Part shown: positions 7,778-17,444 of the stretch, in pieces
Numbering within the stretch: the stretch's first letter is position 1
Layout of the letters: every line of letters starts with the position of its first letter
DNA from: Isoalcanivorax pacificus W11-5
GTDB taxonomy: Bacteria > Pseudomonadota > Gammaproteobacteria > Pseudomonadales > Alcanivoracaceae
DNA: 64,000 nucleotides
Direction: 5' to 3'
Assembly (NCBI RefSeq): GCF_000299335.2
Contig: NZ_CP004387.1
Location: forward strand, 434,001 to 498,000
Notes under the pieces: generated by a model
What the model was told of the DNA's origin: nothing
Databases searched by the model: none
What the model saw: the letters and a program-made list of their open reading frames with translations, nothing else
Position numbers and translations under genes: made by a program

Positions 7778-10171
7778 TCAGCCCCTGCGTTTTTTCGCAT
7801 CCTGCTCCTGCTGTGCCTTGGCGAACAGCGAGGCAAAGGTGCCGTTGCTGCCCGCCGCCGGCTTGCCGCCACCGCGGTTTGCCTGGCCGCCACCGCCGCC
7901 CTTGCCGGCGCGTGGATGCTGGCGGCGTGTATCACCCGCCGGGGCGTTGCCGGCCTGGCGTTGCTGGCCTTCCTCGTGACGGTCGTCCAGGCGCATGGTC
8001 AGGCTGATGCGGCGGCGATTGAGGTCCACCTCCAGCACTTTGACCTTGACGATATCACCGGGGCTGACGACCTCGTGAGCATCCTTGACGAATTTCTCCG
8101 ATAGCGCAGACACATGGACCAGGCCGTCCTGGTGGACGCCGATATCCACGAAGGCACCGAAGTTGGTCACGTTGGTGACAGCGCCTTCCAGGATCATGCC
8201 CGGCTTGAGGTCCTTGATGTCCTCGACGCCTTCCATGAATTCCGCCGCCTTGAACTCCGGGCGCGGATCGCGGCCGGGCTTTTCCAGCTCCGTGAGAATA
8301 TCGCTGATGGTGTGCACGCCGAACTTGTCATCGGTGAAGTCGGCGGCTTTCAGTTTTTTCAGGAAGCCGACATCGCCGATTAGGTCTTTCAGGACGCGCT
8401 GGTGCGCGGCGGCAATGCGCTCGACCACGCTGTAGGCTTCCGGGTGCACGCTGGAGGCGTCCAGCGGGTGCTCGCCGGTGCTGATGCGCAGGAAGCCGGC
8501 GGCCTGCTCAAAGGTCTTCTCGCCCAGGCGCGGTACCTGTTTCAGTGCCTCGCGGTTGGGGAAGGCGCCGTTTTTCTCGCGGTAGGTGACGATGTTGCCG
8601 GCGATGGTGCTGTTCAGGCCGGAAATGCGCGCCAGCAAGGCGGCCGATGCCGTGTTCACATCCACGCCGACGGCGTTCACACAGTCCTCGACCACAGCAT
8701 CCAGGCTGCGTGCCAGTTTCACCTGGCTCACATCGTGCTGGTACTGCCCCACACCGATGGATTTCGGATCGATCTTCACCAGCTCGGCGAGCGGGTCCTG
8801 CAGACGGCGGGCAATGGACACGGCGCCACGGTAGGACACGTCCAGGTCGGGAAATTCCCGTGCCGCCAGTTCCGAGGCGGAATACACCGACGCGCCGGCT
8901 TCGCTGACCATGATCTTGGTCATCTTCAGGCTGGCCAGTTTCTTCACCAGTTCGCCGGCCAGCTTGTCGGTTTCACGGCTGGCGGTGCCATTGCCGATGG
9001 CGATCAGGTTCACCTGATGCTTGGTGCACAGCCCGGCCAGCGTGGCGAGCGACTGGTCCCACTGGTTGCGCGGCTGGTGCGGAAATACGGTGGTGTACTC
9101 CAGCAGTTTGCCGGTTTCATCGACCACCACCACCTTCACCCCGGTGCGCAGGCCCGGGTCCAGGCCCATGGTGGCGCGGGCGCCGGCCGGCGGGGCCAGC
9201 AGCAGGCTGTTGAGGTTGCGGGCGAAGACCTGGATGGCTTCTTCCTCGGCCAGTTCGCGCACGCGACCGAGCAGTTCGGTTTCCAGGTGGGTGTTGAGCT
9301 TGATCTTCCAGGTCCAGCGCACGGTTTCGCCAAGCCAGTTGTCGGCGGCGCGGCCCTGGTGCTGCCAGTCGATGCTCTGGGCCACCATGGCCTCGCACGG
9401 GTGCGGCTGCGCCGCTTCCTGTTCTTCCGACAGCGCCATACTGACGTGCAGGATGCCCTCATTACGGCCGCGGAACAGTGCCAGGGCGCGGTGGCTCGGG
9501 ATGCCGGACAGTTTTTCGCGATGGGCGAAATAATCGCTGAACTTGATGCCGTCTTTGTCCTTGCCGTCAACGACGCTGGACACCACTTCCGCCTGCTCCC
9601 ACAGCCAGGTGCGCAGGCGGGTCAGCAGGTCGGCGTTTTCGCTGAAGCGTTCCATCAGGATCTGCTTGGCGCCGTCGAGGGCGTCTTTGGCCGTCTCGAT
9701 CTTGTGTTCGCTGTTCAGGTAGTTGCCGGCTTCGGTCTCCGGGTCCAGCGTCGGATCATTCAGCAGTGCATCGGCCAGCGGTTCCAGACCGGCTTCGCGG
9801 GCGATCTGGGCGCGGGTGCGGCGCTTTGGCTTGTACGGCAGGTAAAGGTCTTCCAGGCGCGTCTTGGTATCGGCGGCCAGGATGGCGGCCTCCAGCTCCG
9901 GCGTCAGTTTGTCCTGCTCTTTGATGCTTTTCAGGATCGCGTCACGGCGCTCGGCCAGCTCGCGCAGGTAACGCAGGCGCTCTTCCAGATTACGCAGCTG
10001 GGTGTCGTCCAGGCCGTCGGTGGCTTCCTTACGGTAGCGCGCGATAAAGGGCACGGTGGCGCCGTCATCCAGCAGGGCGACGGCGGAAGCGACCTGGCGC
10101 AGCTGGACGCCGAGCTCGTTGGCGATGATCTGTTCGATACTGGGAATGGCGGTGTTCGGGGTACTGGACAT
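7778..10171 (-). CDS. tex: Tex-family RNA-binding transcription accessory protein
   Basis: A 797-residue cytoplasmic nucleic-acid-binding protein. The N-terminal Tex helices begin [12 protein letters not shown], followed by [21 protein letters not shown]; the YqgF-like nuclease-fold domain shows [16 protein letters not shown] (about residue 330); a helix-hairpin-helix part includes VGVDVNTAS and [27 protein letters not shown]; a C-terminal S1 domain covers about residues 650-720 ([22 protein letters not shown]). The last 70 residues are a low-complexity tail rich in Gly, Asn, Gln and Arg ending in KKRRG, which probably adds RNA affinity. Tex is implicated in transcription fitness and tolerance to stress in several pathogens. 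Confidence 0.95.
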   Translation of the reverse strand: MSSTPNTAIPSIEQIIANELGVQLRQVASAVALLDDGATVPFIARYRKEATDGLDDTQLRNLEERLRYLRELAERRDAILKSIKEQDKLTPELEAAILAADTKTRLEDLYLPYKPKRRTRAQIAREAGLEPLADALLNDPTLDPETEAGNYLNSEHKIETAKDALDGAKQILMERFSENADLLTRLRTWLWEQAEVVSSVVDGKDKDGIKFSDYFAHREKLSGIPSHRALALFRGRNEGILHVSMALSEEQEAAQPHPCEAMVAQSIDWQHQGRAADNWLGETVRWTWKIKLNTHLETELLGRVRELAEEEAIQVFARNLNSLLLAPPAGARATMGLDPGLRTGVKVVVVDETGKLLEYTTVFPHQPRNQWDQSLATLAGLCTKHQVNLIAIGNGTASRETDKLAGELVKKLASLKMTKIMVSEAGASVYSASELAAREFPDLDVSYRGAVSIARRLQDPLAELVKIDPKSIGVGQYQHDVSQVKLARSLDAVVEDCVNAVGVDVNTASAALLARISGLNSTIAGNIVTYREKNGAFPNREALKQVPRLGEKTFEQAAGFLRISTGEHPLDASSVHPEAYSVVERIAAAHQRVLKDLIGDVGFLKKLKAADFTDDKFGVHTISDILTELEKPGRDPRPEFKAAEFMEGVEDIKDLKPGMILEGAVTNVTNFGAFVDIGVHQDGLVHVSALSEKFVKDAHEVVSPGDIVKVKVLEVDLNRRRISLTMRLDDRHEEGQQRQAGNAPAGDTRRQHPRAGKGGGGGQANRGGGKPAAGSNGTFASLFAKAQQEQDAKKRRG

Positions 10172-10369
10172 GGGATTCGCTGACGTGATGAATGAGGGCG
10201 TGGGCGCTTGGACAACGCAGACACGCGACGATGGCCGGAATCATAGGGGAGGACGGCGGCGGGTGACAGATTGACAGCAGGGTTTTGCTATGGCTGCAAC
10301 GGCCCCGCATGGCCGGCGGGCCATGTGCTCATTGAGCGTGCGGGGCGTGTCATGAAGGGAGGACGCCGG

Positions 10370-10735
10370 TCAGGCGCCCAGCAGTTCCCTGATCTTGGCC
10401 ACCAGTTCGGATTCCTGTGGCGGCTTGACGATATAGCCGGCCGCCCCCTGGCGTTCCCCCCAGACCTTGTCGGTGTCCTGATCCTTGGTGGTCACCAGCA
10501 CGACCGGAATATGCTGGGTTTCCGGGTCACGGGTGATCTTGCGGGTGGCCTGGAAGCCGTTCAGTTCCGGCATGACCACGTCCATGAGAATCAGGTCCGG
10601 GCGCTCGCTGCGCGCCAGTTCCACCCCTTGCATGCCATTGGTGGCGGTCACGGTCTGATGGCCCTGGGCCTCACAGATACGGACCATGTTGGCCAGTTGG
10701 GTGGGTGAATCGTCAACAACCAGGATTTTCGCCAT
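10370..10735 (-). CDS. PilH-like single-domain response regulator
   Basis: A 121-residue CheY-like receiver with no output domain. The acidic pair D8-D9, phosphoacceptor D52 (LILMDVVMP), T82/T83 and K104 (YIVKPP) are all present. The stretch NGFQATRKIT and VTTKDQDTDKVWGERQGA is characteristic of PilH, the receiver that acts in the Chp/Pil twitching-motility chemosensory system. A strong GGAGG stands four bases before the ATG. No pilG, pilI, pilJ or chpA gene is nearby, so it is an orphan or a paralogue of the pil-cluster gene; its kinase is unknown. Confidence 0.8.
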   Translation of the reverse strand: MAKILVVDDSPTQLANMVRICEAQGHQTVTATNGMQGVELARSERPDLILMDVVMPELNGFQATRKITRDPETQHIPVVLVTTKDQDTDKVWGERQGAAGYIVKPPQESELVAKIRELLGA

Positions 10736-11073
10736 GGCGCCTCCTTCCTCTTGTGTTCGCCGCTCCGCTGGCCTGTCGGCCGGACGGCTGGTGTCCGGCG
10801 TCAGTTATTATTCCGCGCCGCTGCATAATAGCAGGATGCCGGTAGTGGGGAACCTGATGATTTGCGGCACAAAGTGCGCAATCCGGTCACCCGGGCAGGC
10901 GCCGACGTGCTGGCCGGTTCGGTGCAGATAGTCGCATTCTGTTGCGTTTTCGCGCTGCCGACCGGGTTGCAAATCCGACCGGTGGGCGACAAGATGCCGT
11001 GGGCCCGAGGCGCGCTCTGGCTGGGTGAACAGCCGTGCGCCGACAGGGTGATCCGCATCGGAGAAAAGCCGTC
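10736..11073. other. Intergenic region between pilH-like gene and ompR
   Basis: 338 bases separating divergent genes, so promoters of both should be here. On the minus strand TATTAT near 10825-10830 is a possible -10 box for the pilH-like gene with a weak -35. No clear forward promoter for ompR was identified. GGAG at about 11060 could be the ompR ribosome site for a GTG start. Confidence 0.4.
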
Positions 11074-11787
11074 GTGACCGAGCCGCAACAGGACAAGATT
11101 CTCGTCGTCGATGACGACGCCCGCCTGCGCAGTCTGCTGCAGCGTTATCTCGAAGAACAGGGGTTCTACATCAAGGCCGTCGCCGATGCCGAGCAGATGG
11201 ATCGTGCGCTGGGCCGCGAGCTGTATTCGCTGATGGTGCTGGACCTGATGCTGCCGGGCGAAGACGGCCTCTCGATCTGCCGCCGGCTGCGCGCCGCCGG
11301 CACCGCCATGCCGATCATCATGCTCACCGCCAAGGGCGACGACAATGAGCGCATCGAAGGCCTGGAAGCCGGCGCCGACGATTACCTGCCGAAACCGTTC
11401 AACCCGCGCGAGCTGGATGCCCGCATCCGTGCCGTGCTGCGCCGCCAGGTGCGCGAAGTGCCGGGCGCGCCAAGCCGCGATAACCAGTGCGTGACCTTCG
11501 GCCCCTGGGAGCTGGACCTGGCGCGCCGCATCCTGCGTCGCGGCGACCAGGAGAACAACCTCACCACCGGCGAATTCGCCGTGCTCAAGGCGCTGGTGCA
11601 ACACCCGCGCGAACCGCTGACCCGCGACAAGCTGATGAACCTGGCCCGTGGCCGCGAGTGGAGCGCCATGGAGCGTTCCATCGATGTGCAGGTGTCGCGC
11701 CTGCGCCGGCTGCTGGAAGATGATCCGTCCAAACCGCGTTATGTGCAGACGGTGTGGGGGGTGGGTTACGTGTTTGTGCCGGACTGA
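11074..11787 (+). CDS. ompR: OmpR-family response regulator (OmpR/AmgR)
   Basis: A 237-residue regulator: receiver domain with D12-D14 acidic pocket, phosphoacceptor D57 (LMVLDLMLPGEDG) and K107 (YLPKPF), then a winged-helix DNA-binding domain with LTTGEFAVLKALVQHPREPLTRDKL and VQVSRLRRLLEDDPSKPRYVQTVWGVGYVF. The GTG at 11074 is chosen because it gives the E. coli OmpR length (239) and removes an unlike 13-residue extension. OmpR with EnvZ controls porins; the Pseudomonas orthologue AmgRS controls envelope-stress and aminoglycoside tolerance. Its kinase gene envZ normally follows directly, but here lies 7.7 kb downstream. Confidence 0.93.
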   Translation: MTEPQQDKILVVDDDARLRSLLQRYLEEQGFYIKAVADAEQMDRALGRELYSLMVLDLMLPGEDGLSICRRLRAAGTAMPIIMLTAKGDDNERIEGLEAGADDYLPKPFNPRELDARIRAVLRRQVREVPGAPSRDNQCVTFGPWELDLARRILRRGDQENNLTTGEFAVLKALVQHPREPLTRDKLMNLARGREWSAMERSIDVQVSRLRRLLEDDPSKPRYVQTVWGVGYVFVPD

Positions 11788-11958
11788 GTGCCGCTGTCTC
11801 CAGATATCGGTTTTTGCCTGATCCTTTAGCCGGTCCGCGTTCGCCGTTTATCCGGATATCCGTCTCCGCCCGGAATGGCCCCCGCATTCATGGGGAGCGA
11901 GCCCGCTGTCCGCTCCATAGCATTGTGACTCACATCAAATTGCATTGGAGATGGAGTC

Positions 11959-13503
11959 ATGCCGATTCGGACCCCGCTATATCGAGTCATGCCGGTGGTC
12001 AGCCTGGGGTTGCTGCTGGCCGCCTGTGGTGGCGACAGCAGCAGTCACCGTGGTGCTCCGCCGCCCGGTGACGGAGACCCCGTGGAAACCTCCACGGTAT
12101 CCGGCGCGGTGGCCGTGGGCGCGCCGGTCAGCGGTGCGCAAGTGAGCCTCACCTGTCAGTCCGGTGACAGTGTCGCGGGCGTGGTCAGCAACGCCAACGG
12201 CAGCTATACGATCACGGTGCCGGACGAGAATTTCCCCTGCATCCTCCGCGCGACAGGGGGCGACCTGCCGGCCGGTATTGCGGCGCTGCATTCTTTCGCG
12301 TCCTCCGCCGGCAATGCGACGGTCAACCTGACGCCGCTGACCGATCTCGCGCTGGCGCTGGCGATCAATACCGGGGCAGGCAACAGCAGCATCGGCGACT
12401 GGTTCGCCGCCCCGGGCAACTGGACGGAAGTCAGTGCCGCGCTGGGCGACGCGCTCGAGACACTGCGTGACACCCTGGTCGCCGCGGACTATACGCTGCC
12501 CTCCACCTGGCCATCGGGCAGCCTGGCGCCGTTTACCGAAGCCTTTACGCCCAGCGCGACACCGGCGCAGGACACACTGGACAGGTTGCTGGAAGATTTG
12601 CAGGCGGCGATCGTCGACGCGGGCGATACCTATGACAACGTGCTGGCCGGTTTTGTGACCACGCCGGCTTCCCTGCCGACGGATGTGAGCGGCGGCAATG
12701 AAGGCGGTGAAACACCGGTTGAAACGGGCGCAGTGGGGCTGGCGGACTTTGGCATTTACTCCGGCAGCTCGACCAATGCCGAATTCCTGGCTGCCGTCAG
12801 TGGCAGCTGGCCGGTGGCCATTTATCGCGTGCCGTCCGGGCAGGGCAACCTCTATGGCGAAGGCACGCTGACGATCAGCGGCACGGAAAGCGACTGGTCC
12901 ATGACTTTGACCGGCGGCGATGGCAGCACCATTTTCGATCGCGGTATCCAGGGGGCGCTGACCGGGCAGCTGATGCCCTTCATCGGGCAGTTGTTCATCA
13001 ACCACGGTACCAGTACCTCAGAGTACATGACGGTGTTTGCACAGCCGGACGGCATGATCGAAGGCAGTGCCGGCGGCGAGATCGATATCGAGTTCCGTAA
13101 CAACATCGTGGCGTATGGGGAAGCACTGCCGGACGTGCTCGCGGGGCTGGCAGGCACCTGGTCCAAAGAGGTTGCGGTGTACTGCAACGGTCCGTTCGGT
13201 GCGCCAACGGCGGTCACCAACAGCGTGACCATTACGGCGACGGGGGAGGTCACGGCCGAAGGGGAGACCCAGCTTTGCGGCGGTGAGCTGCCGCAGACCT
13301 ACGCCTGGGGTGGCCTGGATGACTTTGTGACTCCCAACCCGGAGGGCGAGGGTTTCATCATTTACCTGGACTCGACCTCCGAGGTGGGTATCGGCAATGC
13401 CTTTGAAATCTGGATCAGCGAGATCGAGAACCCGACCGTCACCAAAATGAGAAGCTTCATTGGCGGCGAGTTGTTCGAGATGACAAACCCGACGCAGCAG
13501 TAA
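11959..13503 (+). CDS. Predicted lipoprotein A (carboxypeptidase-regulatory-like domain)
   Basis: A 514-residue protein with a lipoprotein signal ending LLLAAC at C23, followed by GGD and a low-complexity linker. Residues about 35-95 resemble a carboxypeptidase-regulatory-like beta sandwich (VSGAVAVGAPVSGAQVSLTC, then NGSYTITVPDENFPC), followed by a helical part containing the block NLTPLTDLALALAINTG. The remaining 270 residues are beta-rich with no family I recognise. The N-terminal half is clearly related to the lipoprotein at 17445-19301: same CGGD start, same TPLTDLALAL block, and a related ....LPSTWPSGSLAPFT / PPGSWPNGSTAPFT block. A perfect hairpin follows the stop. Likely exported to the outer membrane; function unknown. 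Confidence 0.75.
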   Translation: MPIRTPLYRVMPVVSLGLLLAACGGDSSSHRGAPPPGDGDPVETSTVSGAVAVGAPVSGAQVSLTCQSGDSVAGVVSNANGSYTITVPDENFPCILRATGGDLPAGIAALHSFASSAGNATVNLTPLTDLALALAINTGAGNSSIGDWFAAPGNWTEVSAALGDALETLRDTLVAADYTLPSTWPSGSLAPFTEAFTPSATPAQDTLDRLLEDLQAAIVDAGDTYDNVLAGFVTTPASLPTDVSGGNEGGETPVETGAVGLADFGIYSGSSTNAEFLAAVSGSWPVAIYRVPSGQGNLYGEGTLTISGTESDWSMTLTGGDGSTIFDRGIQGALTGQLMPFIGQLFINHGTSTSEYMTVFAQPDGMIEGSAGGEIDIEFRNNIVAYGEALPDVLAGLAGTWSKEVAVYCNGPFGAPTAVTNSVTITATGEVTAEGETQLCGGELPQTYAWGGLDDFVTPNPEGEGFIIYLDSTSEVGIGNAFEIWISEIENPTVTKMRSFIGGELFEMTNPTQQ

Positions 13504-13516
13504 GGCTTGCGCGATG

Positions 13517-13545
13517 ACAAAGCGCCGGCAGGGCCGGCGCTTTGT
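13517..13545. terminator. Hairpin between lipoprotein A and histidine kinase gene ends
   Basis: A perfect 13-bp stem (ACAAAGCGCCGGC with GCCGGCGCTTTGT, loop AGG) between two convergent genes. The outer A/T part of each arm gives short T runs in both directions, suiting a bidirectional terminator. Confidence 0.75.
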
Positions 13546-13561
13546 ATTGCCGCCGGGGGCG

Positions 13562-15661
13562 TCAGGTTCCGCCTTGCGTCAGCAGCGGAATCTGCATCTG
13601 CACGCGCCAGCCAGCCTCGATGGCGCCATGGGTGCAGTGGCCGCCGAGTTTCATGGCCCGGGTGGTCATGATGTCCAGGCCGCGACTTGGCCCGCACTCC
13701 GACGAGGCCGGCAGGCCGTCATTCTCGACCTGCAGCGACACCTGCTCGCCATCGCAATGCAGTGTCACATTCAACGTGGTGGTGGCCGAATGCTTCAGTG
13801 CATTGCTGACTGCTTCCCGCAGAATACGCGTCATTTCGCTGAACTGGCTGGCGGTCAGCATGGTAGGGGCGAGATCTTCCTGCCACTGCAGGGTCACGGT
13901 GTGATCCGCACAGCGCCGGGCCGTTTCCTCGTGCCATTGCGAGGCAGCTGCTTCCAGCGACAGCGAATGTCCTTCCATGTTTCTCAGCAGATCGCGCAGG
14001 TCGCGGATGGCCTCGCGCACCAGTGGTTTGGTGTCGTCGGCGCAGTGGTGCAGCAGATGCAGCAGTTTGGCGCCCAGGTCATCATGAATGTCGCGGCGAA
14101 TACGGCTGCGTTCTTCACTGGCACCTTCGGCCCGTGCGGTGCGTGTCTGGCTCACCAGTTCATGCAGTGACAGCACCAGGCTGGCGATCTCCACATCGTG
14201 CCGGGTGAACAGCCGCTCGCCTTCGTGGGCGTGCCTGAGCAGATAGGTTTGTGGCCCGACCGGGTCGGGCACGTGCAGGCTCTCGCCGTTGTCCTGGACG
14301 CTGCATCGGGCCGCGCGGACGGGTAATCGCTCCTGCACCAGAGGGCGAAACACTGCGCTGAGCGCTTGTTCCACGCCGGACTGGTCCTGCTGTGCCTGCT
14401 GGGCAGTCAGCATGGCCGGCAATGCGCGGGACAGCCATGTCTCAAGGCCCGGCTGATTGCGCAGGAACAGCTTGCCCCATACATACTGGCGCACGGGAAA
14501 GTAAAACCAGCCCACCAGCGCCATCGACAATGTCAGCGTAATCGGGCCGGACAGTGACAACAGCATCGCCAGCAGCAGATCCGTGAGCATCACCAGCAGC
14601 CCGCCCAGCAGCCAGGCCCACAGCGAGAACCACCAGCGCTCCAGATCGAACAGGCGGTGCCGGACGACCCCCAGCGCCATGCCGGCATACATCAGCAGGA
14701 AGGTGGTGAACAGCAGGCCCTGGGAGGCGGGCAATGCCACCTGCAGAATGGCCGGCAGAATCATGCCGCCGGCGAAAAAGGTGGTGCCGGCCACGATCGA
14801 CAGCACCACCCAGCGCAGTGCCGCGCGGTGGCTGGCGTGACCACGTGTTTGCCAGCCTTGCCAGGCGGCGCCCAGCAGCCCGAGCAGGAAAATCCCCATC
14901 ACCCAAAGATGAAAACCGGCCACCGGTGTGGCGACCCATTGCCCCTGGTCGATGACAATGGCCACGGCAAAGGCCGCATAGAACGCGAACGTCCAGGCGG
15001 AGGCTGGCGCCCTGCGCGGATAGTTCCACAGGAAGGCACCCAGCGAGGCGGAGAACAGCAGCGCGCCCACATGGTTGAGGCCGGACAGCCACATGAACAA
15101 TTGGCCGGGAATGAACAGGTCGCGCGTGCTGTAGATCGCGGCGGCGGACGAGAACAGCACATAGCTGAGCCCGGTCAGGGCAAAGGAATGCAGGGCGATG
15201 TCGCGCTGGGCCGGCACCCACACCAGCAGGCAGATCATCATGCCGGCGAGGCCGCACACCAGTTGCAGCCAGAACAGCCCCGGCAGCGCGGTCAGGTGCC
15301 GGGGCTGCGGCGTAAGCGGATGCAGTGCGCCCTGCGTGTCGCGCAGTTGCAGCGTGCCCTGGGCCAATGAGGCGGCCAGCCACTGGTGCGTGGCGAAAAG
15401 TGTGTTGAGAGCCGCATAGTCCGGCAGTACGTCCGGCTCTTCCACCACCAGCCGTGCTGTCGCCGGAACGTCCCGCTGGCCGTCGCTGAAAGCACTCACC
15501 GTCACGGTACGGTGACCGGGCAGCGATGCGACGAGTTGATCGCCGTCGGTAGCGAACACCACATTGCTGCCCGGTAGCGACAGCGCCACGCCGATGGCCA
15601 GCAAGCCGTACGCCACCACCAGCACCAGGCCGGCGGCAATTTTTGTTTTCAGTGACCACAT
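13562..15661 (-). CDS. Membrane sensor histidine kinase, NarL/DesK-type (HisKA_3)
   Basis: A 699-residue kinase. An N-terminal anchor is followed by about 100 extracytoplasmic residues, then a run of roughly eight or more membrane segments (about residues 130-400), a linker, a HisKA_3 dimerisation domain with phosphoacceptor H526 (RRDIHDDLGAKLL), and a HATPase domain with the N-box at N620 (LREAVSNALKHS) and a G-box around SRGLDIM. Kinases of this type pair with LuxR-type regulators, and one (15851-16495) is encoded divergently 190 bases away. The ligand is unknown; the periplasmic region resembles no sensor domain I can name. The pair is enclosed by two related lipoprotein genes. Confidence 0.85.
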   Translation of the reverse strand: MWSLKTKIAAGLVLVVAYGLLAIGVALSLPGSNVVFATDGDQLVASLPGHRTVTVSAFSDGQRDVPATARLVVEEPDVLPDYAALNTLFATHQWLAASLAQGTLQLRDTQGALHPLTPQPRHLTALPGLFWLQLVCGLAGMMICLLVWVPAQRDIALHSFALTGLSYVLFSSAAAIYSTRDLFIPGQLFMWLSGLNHVGALLFSASLGAFLWNYPRRAPASAWTFAFYAAFAVAIVIDQGQWVATPVAGFHLWVMGIFLLGLLGAAWQGWQTRGHASHRAALRWVVLSIVAGTTFFAGGMILPAILQVALPASQGLLFTTFLLMYAGMALGVVRHRLFDLERWWFSLWAWLLGGLLVMLTDLLLAMLLSLSGPITLTLSMALVGWFYFPVRQYVWGKLFLRNQPGLETWLSRALPAMLTAQQAQQDQSGVEQALSAVFRPLVQERLPVRAARCSVQDNGESLHVPDPVGPQTYLLRHAHEGERLFTRHDVEIASLVLSLHELVSQTRTARAEGASEERSRIRRDIHDDLGAKLLHLLHHCADDTKPLVREAIRDLRDLLRNMEGHSLSLEAAASQWHEETARRCADHTVTLQWQEDLAPTMLTASQFSEMTRILREAVSNALKHSATTTLNVTLHCDGEQVSLQVENDGLPASSECGPSRGLDIMTTRAMKLGGHCTHGAIEAGWRVQMQIPLLTQGGT

Positions 15662-15732
15662 GCTGCGTTCCCCGTCTCCGTTCCATTCCCCGCGGTGTAG
15701 TGTGGCCTGTGCCCCTCCCCCGTTTCCAGGGG

Positions 15733-15762
15733 TTGATCTGGCCAGTCGCCGCCGTCTAATAA
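15733..15762 (+). promoter_or_regulatory. Candidate sigma-70 promoter of the LuxR-type regulator gene
   Basis: TTGATC at 15733-15738 and TAATAA at 15757-15762 are separated by 18 bases. Transcription would start near 15769 and give a leader of about 80 bases. The region is shared with the divergent kinase gene. Confidence 0.35.
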
Positions 15763-15850
15763 TGGGCGGTTCGTGTCATCCGGTTTGCCAGCATCCTGAT
15801 GCTTGCACCCCGGCTGTCTTCACGCCGTGAATCAACGCCGGAGCGTATCG

Positions 15851-16495
15851 ATGCCAGCGATCAAACACATTCTGATTGTGGAAGACCTGCCCGACGTGGC
15901 CCTGTGGCTGCGTGAGCAGGTGCAGCCGCTGTTGCACCCGGAACGCATCGACGAGGCCGGCAATCTGGCCGGCGCGCGCCAGGCCATCGCGGCCCACCGC
16001 TATGACCTGGTGTTGCTGGACCTGGGGTTGCCCGACGGCGACGGCATGTCACTGATCGCGCCGTTCCGTCAGGCCAACCCGAAAGCCCAGTGCATCGTCA
16101 CCACCATTTTCGACGACGCCGAACATCTGTTCGGTGCCCTGCGTGCCGGCGCCAGCGGCTATCTGCTCAAGGACGACACCGAGGAGGAATTTGCCAGCCA
16201 GCTGTCCGGCATTCTTGCGGGACGTCCACCGCTGTCCTCCTCCATTGCCCGCCGTGTGCTGCAGCATTTCCAGCCCGCGCCGAGCCCGATGGAGGCGCCG
16301 CTCACACAACGGGAGCAGGATCTGCTGACGCTGATTGCCAAAGGGCTGAGTGTCCGCCATGCGGCGGAAAAACTGGGGATTTCCCACCACACCGCAGCCA
16401 GCTACATGAAAGGTATCTACAGCAAGCTACAGGTCAACAGCCGGGCGGAAGCGACGCTCAAGGCCGTCAACCTCGGACTGGTGAACCCTGGTTGA
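15851..16495 (+). CDS. LuxR/NarL-family response regulator
   Basis: A 214-residue regulator. The receiver has acidic residues E11-D12, phosphoacceptor D57 (LVLLDLGLPDGDG) and K in YLLKDD; the C-terminal helix-turn-helix is of LuxR type (LTQREQDLLTLIAKGLSVRHAAEKLGISHHTAASYMKGIYSKL). The ATG at 15851 has GGAG eight bases upstream, whereas longer starts lack one. It is divergent from the HisKA_3 kinase and almost certainly its partner. Likely targets are the neighbouring lipoproteins, but no operator repeat was recognised. Confidence 0.88.
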   Translation: MPAIKHILIVEDLPDVALWLREQVQPLLHPERIDEAGNLAGARQAIAAHRYDLVLLDLGLPDGDGMSLIAPFRQANPKAQCIVTTIFDDAEHLFGALRAGASGYLLKDDTEEEFASQLSGILAGRPPLSSSIARRVLQHFQPAPSPMEAPLTQREQDLLTLIAKGLSVRHAAEKLGISHHTAASYMKGIYSKLQVNSRAEATLKAVNLGLVNPG

Positions 16496-16536
16496 TTCTG
16501 GCGGGGCTGTCTACCTCCTGAAACAGGGGGGCAGGG

Positions 16537-17322
16537 TCAGGCGGGGAGTTGGAAATCGCGTTGCGTCATCAGGTCCAGCCCGCAGGGCAAGGCGCTGATC
16601 CAGTCGAGAAACGCCGTGATCATTTCACGGCCGGCCAGCGGGCGGCCGTGCTGAGGCACGATCATCGCCACATCCATTTCGCGCACCATGTTTGCCCACA
16701 GGCGTGTCACCTGCTGGCTGGCCATATAGCGACGGTGGAAGCCGAGCATGTGGGGAATATGGGCCTGGAAATCCGTGACCGGGCTGGCGTCGTCCACCAG
16801 TGAGGCGCCCATATCGCCGGAAAACAGGATGCGGCTGACCGGATCATACAACTGGAAATTACCCACGGAGTGCAGGAAATGCGCTGGCACGGCGTACAGC
16901 ATGCTGTCGCCGAGCCGGATGCGATCGCCAGCATCCGGCAGCGCGATAATCCGTTCATAGGTGTTGATGTCGCGCAGAATACTCAGGTAGTGCGCGGTGA
17001 GATGGGGCAGAAAGCGTGCCCAGAGTTTTGAACAGATGACGCGGGCGCGGGTATGCAGCAGCCATTTGTCCAGTGAGGCGATGATGTCCGGGTCCTGGTG
17101 CGAGGCGAACACATAGGTCAGTGTCTCTACCTTCATGTGCCGTGAAAGCGCGAGCGACAGCGGCGTATAGGTGAGATCGCCGCCGGGGTCGAGCAGCATC
17201 GACTCGTCCTGGTCGAGAATCAGGAACTGGTTCGACTGCACGCCATCGCCGCTGACCAGATTGTCAAAGCACAGGCAGCGGTGCTGGCCGTTGTCGAACA
17301 GCACGATAGGATCTCGGCGCAT
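16537..17322 (-). CDS. Metallo-beta-lactamase-fold protein, oxygen-binding diiron (ODP)-like
   Basis: A 261-residue cytoplasmic protein with the metallo-beta-lactamase fold and a ligand set resembling flavodiiron-type diiron sites: H75-x-D77-x-D79 (ASHQDPDI), H148 and H151 (PAHFLHSVGNF), D170 (LFSGDMGAS) and H225 (VPQHGRP). The HxDxD version with SVGNFQLYD matches the oxygen-binding diiron protein group, which sense or reduce O2 and in other bacteria act with signalling proteins. There is no flavodoxin domain. It lies end-on to the LuxR-type regulator and upstream of lipoprotein B. Metal content and substrate are inferred. Confidence 0.75.
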   Translation of the reverse strand: MRRDPIVLFDNGQHRCLCFDNLVSGDGVQSNQFLILDQDESMLLDPGGDLTYTPLSLALSRHMKVETLTYVFASHQDPDIIASLDKWLLHTRARVICSKLWARFLPHLTAHYLSILRDINTYERIIALPDAGDRIRLGDSMLYAVPAHFLHSVGNFQLYDPVSRILFSGDMGASLVDDASPVTDFQAHIPHMLGFHRRYMASQQVTRLWANMVREMDVAMIVPQHGRPLAGREMITAFLDWISALPCGLDLMTQRDFQLPA

Positions 17323-17408
17323 GGCGGGTCATCTTGTTGTCCTGGTCCGTACCGAGAGTAACCGGGGCAACAGGGCATGCACTGACGTGCATCAAGGTCT
17401 GGCCGGAT

Positions 17409-17437
17409 TCTGCCCGGCCGCATGGCGGCCGGGCAGA
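17409..17437. terminator. Perfect GC hairpin downstream of lipoprotein B
   Basis: TCTGCCCGGCCGC pairs with GCGGCCGGGCAGA around an ATG loop, starting 8 bases beyond the lipoprotein B stop on the minus strand. There is no T tract, so it may be an RNA-stabilising or Rho-independent-like structure only. Confidence 0.5.
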
Positions 17438-17444
17438 GCAGGCG

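Noticed and set aside
8402-10183. 593-codon open frame on the plus strand opposite tex
   Set aside because: Shadow of the tex reading frame in GC-rich DNA; composition is Gly/Val/His/Gln-rich with no family resemblance, while tex is fully convincing.
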